The position numbers and the translations under genes are program-made. A DNA stretch of 10,575 nucleotides, from NCBI GenBank assembly GCA_021781255.1, contig JAJXXG010000198.1:1-10575 (forward strand). Reading direction: 5' to 3'. Shown here one piece after another: positions 7,485 through 10,575 of the stretch; the stretch's first letter is position 1, and each line of letters starts with the position of its first letter. This DNA is from Acidobacteriota bacterium. Its GTDB lineage: Bacteria; Acidobacteriota; Terriglobia; Terriglobales; Acidobacteriaceae. The notes beneath the pieces are model-generated. The model worked only from the letters and a program-made list of their open reading frames with translations. It did not search any database and was not told where the DNA came from.

Positions 7485-8561
7485 TCATTCCGCCGCGGCG
7501 TTTGCTGGCAGCGGCGCGCCTGTTGTCCTCCTGCGCCAGATCAGAATCAGCGATTCTGCCGCGCTGAAGGCAATCGGCCCCAGAATCAGCCCGCTCACGC
7601 CAAAGAGAAAGACGCCGCCCAGCATCGCCAGAAAGATCGGCACCGTATGCAGCCGCAGTTGCGTCCCCACCAGGATCGGATACAGCACATTGTCCAGCGT
7701 GCTGATCACCAGCGACCCGGCCCCCAGCAGGATAATCGCCTGAACCCAGTGATGAATCATCGCAAGATAAATCACCACCGGCAGCCAGATGACAAACGCT
7801 CCCACCGCCGGCACCAGCGCAAACAGCATCGTGGCCACGCCCAGCAGCGTCGCCGCGCCCACGCCCAGCGCGGCATACGCAATGCCCGACAGCAATCCCT
7901 GAATCCCCGCAACCGCAAACCGCCCCAAAACAAGCGCATTGATCGCCGCCCGAAGCCTCAGCAGCAGGTAGTCCGCCTCGTCCGCGGCCAACGGCATGTG
8001 AGAGCGCAGAAACGCGAGCGATTGCGTCTTGTCCCGGTAAAGAAAAAACAGGACGAACAGCATCACAATCGCCTGCGTGAACGCACCGATCGACTTGCCC
8101 AGGAACGATGCCACCTGCATTGCCACCGTGCTGGCGCCTTTTTCAAAGGCCTGGCTCACATTCACGTTGTCCATCACGCTTTGCAGCAGGCTCGCAATGC
8201 GCGGATGCGAAGCAAGAAACTCGCGCAGGCCCTCCTCCGTCGCGGTGCTTTGGAATTCGCGCACCAGTTGCAGCACATGCCCGCCCGCGCTCAGCACAAC
8301 CAGCAGCGTCGGCACCACAATGGCCAGCGTCACCAGCATCGTGGTGATCGTCGCGGCGAAGGTCGGATTCTTCACCCGCGCGCTGATCCAGCGATGCGGC
8401 CGCTGCGTCACAATCGCCAGCACCACAGCCCAGGTGATGCCCGCAAGAAACGGCCGCACCAGCACCAGGCACAGCAGAACGATGCAGATCGAAATCAGAA
8501 ACAGGGTCAAGCCGCTCCAGTCAATCTTCCTGTGCGCTGATTGCACGCCTTCCCGTTCCAT
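7485..8561 (-). CDS. AI-2E family transporter (PerM/YdiK-like membrane protein)
   Basis: This 358-residue polytopic membrane protein belongs to the AI-2E exporter/PerM family, whose members have been linked to autoinducer-2 export or cation/proton antiport; most, including this one, have no proven substrate. Hydrophobic segments lie near 17-35, 40-52, 70-92, 155-175, 212-232, 235-266, 272-292 and 305-340. Family marks are the N-terminal double helix, the long soluble region at about 100-155, LFFLYRD (171-177), LDNVLYPILVGT (289-300) and the terminal GLILGPIAFSAAES (324-337). The ATG at 8561 is supported by GGAAGGGAG five bases upstream (8567-8575) and by the family's normal start just before helix 1. 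The frame continues open to 9341 only because it shadows mtaB on the other strand. It is divergent from mtaB and precedes the MFS gene on the same strand with a 294-base gap, so co-transcription is possible but not indicated. Confidence 0.93.
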   Translation of the reverse strand: MEREGVQSAHRKIDWSGLTLFLISICIVLLCLVLVRPFLAGITWAVVLAIVTQRPHRWISARVKNPTFAATITTMLVTLAIVVPTLLVVLSAGGHVLQLVREFQSTATEEGLREFLASHPRIASLLQSVMDNVNVSQAFEKGASTVAMQVASFLGKSIGAFTQAIVMLFVLFFLYRDKTQSLAFLRSHMPLAADEADYLLLRLRAAINALVLGRFAVAGIQGLLSGIAYAALGVGAATLLGVATMLFALVPAVGAFVIWLPVVIYLAMIHHWVQAIILLGAGSLVISTLDNVLYPILVGTQLRLHTVPIFLAMLGGVFLFGVSGLILGPIAFSAAESLILIWRRRTTGAPLPANAAAE

Positions 8562-8566
8562 CGTCG

Positions 8567-8575
8567 CTCCCTTCC
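8567..8575 (-). promoter_or_regulatory. Ribosome binding site of the AI-2E-family gene
   Basis: On the minus strand this is GGAAGGGAG, ending five bases before the ATG at 8561. It decides the start against the far longer open frame that reaches 9341. Confidence 0.8.
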
Positions 8576-8717
8576 GCGCTACCTGATTGCATTCGTACAG
8601 GTTGCGGTTGCATACCCAGTCTAGCCCCGGCCCATTGCCGGCGAGCGCTTTTGTGCAATCTTCTCCATTCAGCCTCGCCGCCCGCTGTACGCATGCGCCT
8701 ACGGCTCCGCCGCTTGC

Positions 8718-8746
8718 TTGAAACTCCACCCGCGCCCCGGTACCCT
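8718..8746 (+). promoter_or_regulatory. Candidate mtaB promoter
   Basis: TTGAAA (8718-8723) and TACCCT (8741-8746) are 17 bases apart. The -35 matches five of six consensus bases; the -10 is weak (three of six). It would start transcription near 8753, leaving about 30 bases before the TTG at 8784. If so, the earlier TTG at 8718 is part of the -35 box and cannot be the start codon. Confidence 0.35.
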
Positions 8747-8783
8747 TATCCCTGTTGAGTGTTTCGCCGCCCGGAGCGATGCG

Positions 8784-10229
8784 TTGGCCTTCCACATCGA
8801 ACATTTCGGTTGCCGCGCCGCCCGCGCCGATGGCGAGGCGGTCAGCAACGCGCTCCTCGCCGCGGGCCTCAGCGAGCGCAGCCCCGCCGCCGCCGATGTC
8901 GTAGTCGTCAACACCTGCAGCGTCACAGCCGAGGCCGACCGCGCCGCTCGCGCCTTCATCCGCCGCGCCCACCGAATCAACCCTGCCGCGCGCATCCTCG
9001 TCACAGGCTGCTATGCCCAGCGCGCGCCCCAGGAACTCGCCGCACTGCCCGGCGTCGCCGCCGTCGTCGGCAATAGCCACAAAGCCTTCGCGCCCGCCAT
9101 CGCCCTTCAGTTGTCCGGGGCGGAAACCCAGCTTGTACGGTCCCAATCGCACGCAACCGTCAGCGTGCAAGCGCTGCTGGCGAGCACACAACCCGCCAAC
9201 CAAACCCTCATCCTCGCCGACGACCGCTTCGCCCACTCCTTCCTGGAGGAAGCTCAACTCCACCCCGGCGCGCAGACCCGCCCCAACCTCAAGATTCAGG
9301 AGGGCTGCGGAAACCGCTGCTCCTTCTGCGTCATTCCGCAAACGCGCGGCTCATCACGCAGCCTGCCTGCTGAAGCCGTTCTGCGGCAGGTTCGCGGCTT
9401 CGTCGCCGCCGGCGGCAATGAGCTGGTCTTCTCCGGCATCAACCTCGGCCGCTGGGGCCGCGACCTCGCGCCCGCGCCCGGCGCGCCGCCGCCCACGCTC
9501 CCCTGGCTCGTGCGCCAGGTCTTCGAACAGACCCGCCTGCCCCGCCTGCGCCTCAGCTCCATCGAGCCCATGGACTGGGACGCCGAGCTGATCGCTCTCA
9601 TGGCGGAGTTTGGCGGCGAGCGCCTGGCCCGTCACGCGCATCTGCCGCTCCAGTCCGGCTCTGACGCCGTCCTGCGCCGCATGCACCGCCGTTACCGTCC
9701 CTGGCACTATGGGGAGAAAGTCGCCGCCCTCATCCGCGCCGCCGGACCCGGCCTCACCCTTGGCGCAGACGTCATGGTCGGCTTTCCCGGAGAAACCGAC
9801 CGCGAGTTCGAGGAGACATTAGAGTTAATCCGCTCGCTGCCCTTCGGCTATCTGCATCTGTTTCCGTTCTCGCCGCGCCCCGGCACGCGCGCCTGGGCGC
9901 TTCACGCCGAGCAGCCCGTTCCGCCCGCCGTCGTCGAGGAGCGCATGGCGGCCCTCCGCGCTCTCGCCGCAGAAAAATCCCGAGCCCATCGCGAGCAATT
10001 CCTGGGCAGCGAACTCGACGCCATCACCCTGCACACGCCGCCTGCGCTCGCCGGCGTTGCCCGCACGGTTGCGATTTCTGAGAATTTCCTGCCCGTTGAA
10101 GTCGCCGCGCATCTGCCCGCCAATCGCCTCGTGCGCATCCGCGTCACCGGCCTCAACGCTCAGGGCTCGCTGCTCGCTGCTGAATCAGCGCAACCTGCGC
10201 CCGCGCTGGCGCCGCGCACCATCCCCTGA
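8784..10229 (+). CDS. mtaB: tRNA (N6-L-threonylcarbamoyladenosine(37)-C2)-methylthiotransferase MtaB
   Basis: MtaB is a radical-SAM enzyme that converts t6A37 to ms2t6A37 in ANN-decoding tRNAs. The 481-residue product has the N-terminal UPF0004 domain with cluster cysteines Cys10 ([13 protein letters not shown]), Cys45 (NTCSVT) and Cys76 (TGCYAQR). The radical-SAM motif CGNRCSFC places Cys175, Cys179 and Cys182. Later marks are SGINLGRWG (217-225), HLPLQSGSD (286-294), [11 protein letters not shown] (327-337) and [11 protein letters not shown] (360-370). A C-terminal TRAM-like RNA-binding region covers roughly 405-467, followed by a short Ala/Pro tail. The [10 protein letters not shown] opening separates MtaB from MiaB and RimO. 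The start is not certain. TTG at 8784 fits the family's N-terminus and has CGGAG seven bases upstream (8772-8776). TTG at 8718 would add 22 residues without similarity and no ribosome binding site. It is divergent from the AI-2E-family gene, with infC next on the same strand. Confidence 0.92.
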   Translation: MAFHIEHFGCRAARADGEAVSNALLAAGLSERSPAAADVVVVNTCSVTAEADRAARAFIRRAHRINPAARILVTGCYAQRAPQELAALPGVAAVVGNSHKAFAPAIALQLSGAETQLVRSQSHATVSVQALLASTQPANQTLILADDRFAHSFLEEAQLHPGAQTRPNLKIQEGCGNRCSFCVIPQTRGSSRSLPAEAVLRQVRGFVAAGGNELVFSGINLGRWGRDLAPAPGAPPPTLPWLVRQVFEQTRLPRLRLSSIEPMDWDAELIALMAEFGGERLARHAHLPLQSGSDAVLRRMHRRYRPWHYGEKVAALIRAAGPGLTLGADVMVGFPGETDREFEETLELIRSLPFGYLHLFPFSPRPGTRAWALHAEQPVPPAVVEERMAALRALAAEKSRAHREQFLGSELDAITLHTPPALAGVARTVAISENFLPVEVAAHLPANRLVRIRVTGLNAQGSLLAAESAQPAPALAPRTIP

Positions 10230-10267
10230 TCGGCGCAGAAACAACCGCTGGCTCGCCGCCTCAGTGC

Positions 10268-10273
10268 TATACT
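10268..10273 (+). promoter_or_regulatory. Candidate -10 box of infC
   Basis: TATACT matches five of six consensus bases and would give an infC leader of about 70 bases, which can form a two-tier stem (GCCGT 10303-10307 with ACGGC 10331-10335, inner CCCG with CGGG). No clear -35 box. Read-through from mtaB, 121 bases upstream, is the alternative. Confidence 0.3.
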
Positions 10274-10339
10274 CAGGGTGCGTCCGTGCGCCCGCATCCG
10301 CTGCCGTATCACCCGGCTGGGCGGGCAGCGACGGCTCTT

Positions 10340-10346
10340 GGAGGAG
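10340..10346 (+). promoter_or_regulatory. Strong Shine-Dalgarno that places the infC start at ATC
   Basis: GGAGGAG ends four bases before ATC at 10351-10353. It is the best ribosome binding site near infC and no ATG, GTG or TTG lies in frame at a suitable distance from it. Confidence 0.8.
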
Positions 10347-10350
10347 CACC

Positions 10351-10575
10351 ATCGCACTCGATAAACGCTCGGCAAAGTCCTTTATTCGCATCAACGACCG
10401 CATTCGCGCGCGCGAGATTCGCGTCATCGACGAAAACGGCGAACAAATGGGCATCCTGCCCCCCTTTGAAGCTCTGAAGATCGCCCGTGAGCGCGGGCTC
10501 GATCTCGTCGAAGTCTCGCCCAACGCCGTCCCGCCCGTCTGTCGCATTCAGGATTACGGCCGCTTCCTCTACGAG
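10351..10575 (+). CDS. infC: Translation initiation factor IF-3, N-terminal 75 residues (partial)
   Basis: IF-3 binds the 30S subunit, prevents premature 50S joining and checks start-codon and initiator-tRNA pairing. The 75 visible codons cover the N-domain and the beginning of the linker. [20 protein letters not shown] (11-30) is the family's opening block, followed by [19 protein letters not shown] (37-55) and the signature region [15 protein letters not shown] (61-75). The reading continues past the right edge. The apparent start is ATC (10351), behind GGAGGAG. No ATG, GTG or TTG occurs in frame between 10267 and that point; an in-frame GTG at 10264 would precede the likely -10 box and add 29 unrelated residues; the first in-frame ATG is codon 33, inside the conserved block. 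Use of a weak codon (AUU in Escherichia coli) is the known basis of IF-3 autoregulation. No thrS precedes it; mtaB does. Confidence 0.95.
   Translation, partial: MALDKRSAKSFIRINDRIRAREIRVIDENGEQMGILPPFEALKIARERGLDLVEVSPNAVPPVCRIQDYGRFLYE

Noticed and set aside
7246..7743. A 165-codon plus-strand hypothetical frame
   Set aside because: It translates the palindrome cluster and then runs antisense to the AI-2E-family gene; this is a typical spurious product of repeat DNA.
7389..8540. A 383-codon plus-strand frame opposite the AI-2E-family gene
   Set aside because: Composition is Arg/Gln/His-rich as expected of an antisense shadow, with no recognisable domain.
8562..9341. N-terminal extension of the AI-2E-family protein to 618 residues
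   Set aside because: The extra part is antisense to mtaB, lacks membrane-protein character, and a strong ribosome binding site marks the start at 8561.

Overview
The window reads as a stretch of chromosomal housekeeping genes from a GC-rich Gram-negative bacterium. Protein character and gene content (fabF/acpP, RmuC, a HIT protein beginning MDHLWTPWRF, ribosomal protein S1, a YfcJ/YhhS-type MFS carrier, a PerM/AI-2E-family protein, MtaB, IF-3) suggest Acidobacteriota, probably class Terriglobia. That placement is inference from family knowledge and was not tested by a search. There is no phage, transposase, CRISPR array, rRNA or tRNA gene, and I see no convincing new multi-gene system. The unusual material is in start codons and spacers.

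Layout: 1-925 is the minus-strand pair acpP then fabF (fabF runs off the left edge), with a candidate promoter near 999-1028. rmuC (1224-2693, +) diverges from it. rmuC converges on a HIT-family gene (2755-3327, -) across a short array of 9-bp repeats. A 511-bp divergent spacer then carries the likely rpsA promoter and a leader of about 260 nt. rpsA (3839-5785, +) has six S1 domains behind a long acidic N-terminal extension and ends at a strong intrinsic terminator. It converges on an MFS transporter (5964-7190, -) across a second array of the same 9-bp repeat. Behind the MFS start lies a palindrome-rich spacer, then a PerM/AI-2E-family membrane protein (7485-8561, -), which diverges from the tRNA methylthiotransferase gene mtaB (best start TTG at 8784, to 10229, +). 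The right edge holds the first 75 codons of infC (10351 onward), which appears to begin with the rare codon ATC behind a strong Shine-Dalgarno.

Functionally, acpP and fabF act together in fatty-acid elongation; rpsA, mtaB and infC serve translation (mRNA binding, tRNA position-37 modification, initiation); RmuC limits DNA rearrangement; the HIT protein probably cleaves dinucleoside polyphosphates; the two membrane proteins are transporters of unknown substrate. Apart from acpP-fabF, each gene seems to have its own transcription unit. The points most worth a second look are the ATC start of infC, the paired 9-bp repeat arrays that supply stop codons at both convergent junctions, and the palindrome cluster at 7285-7471.
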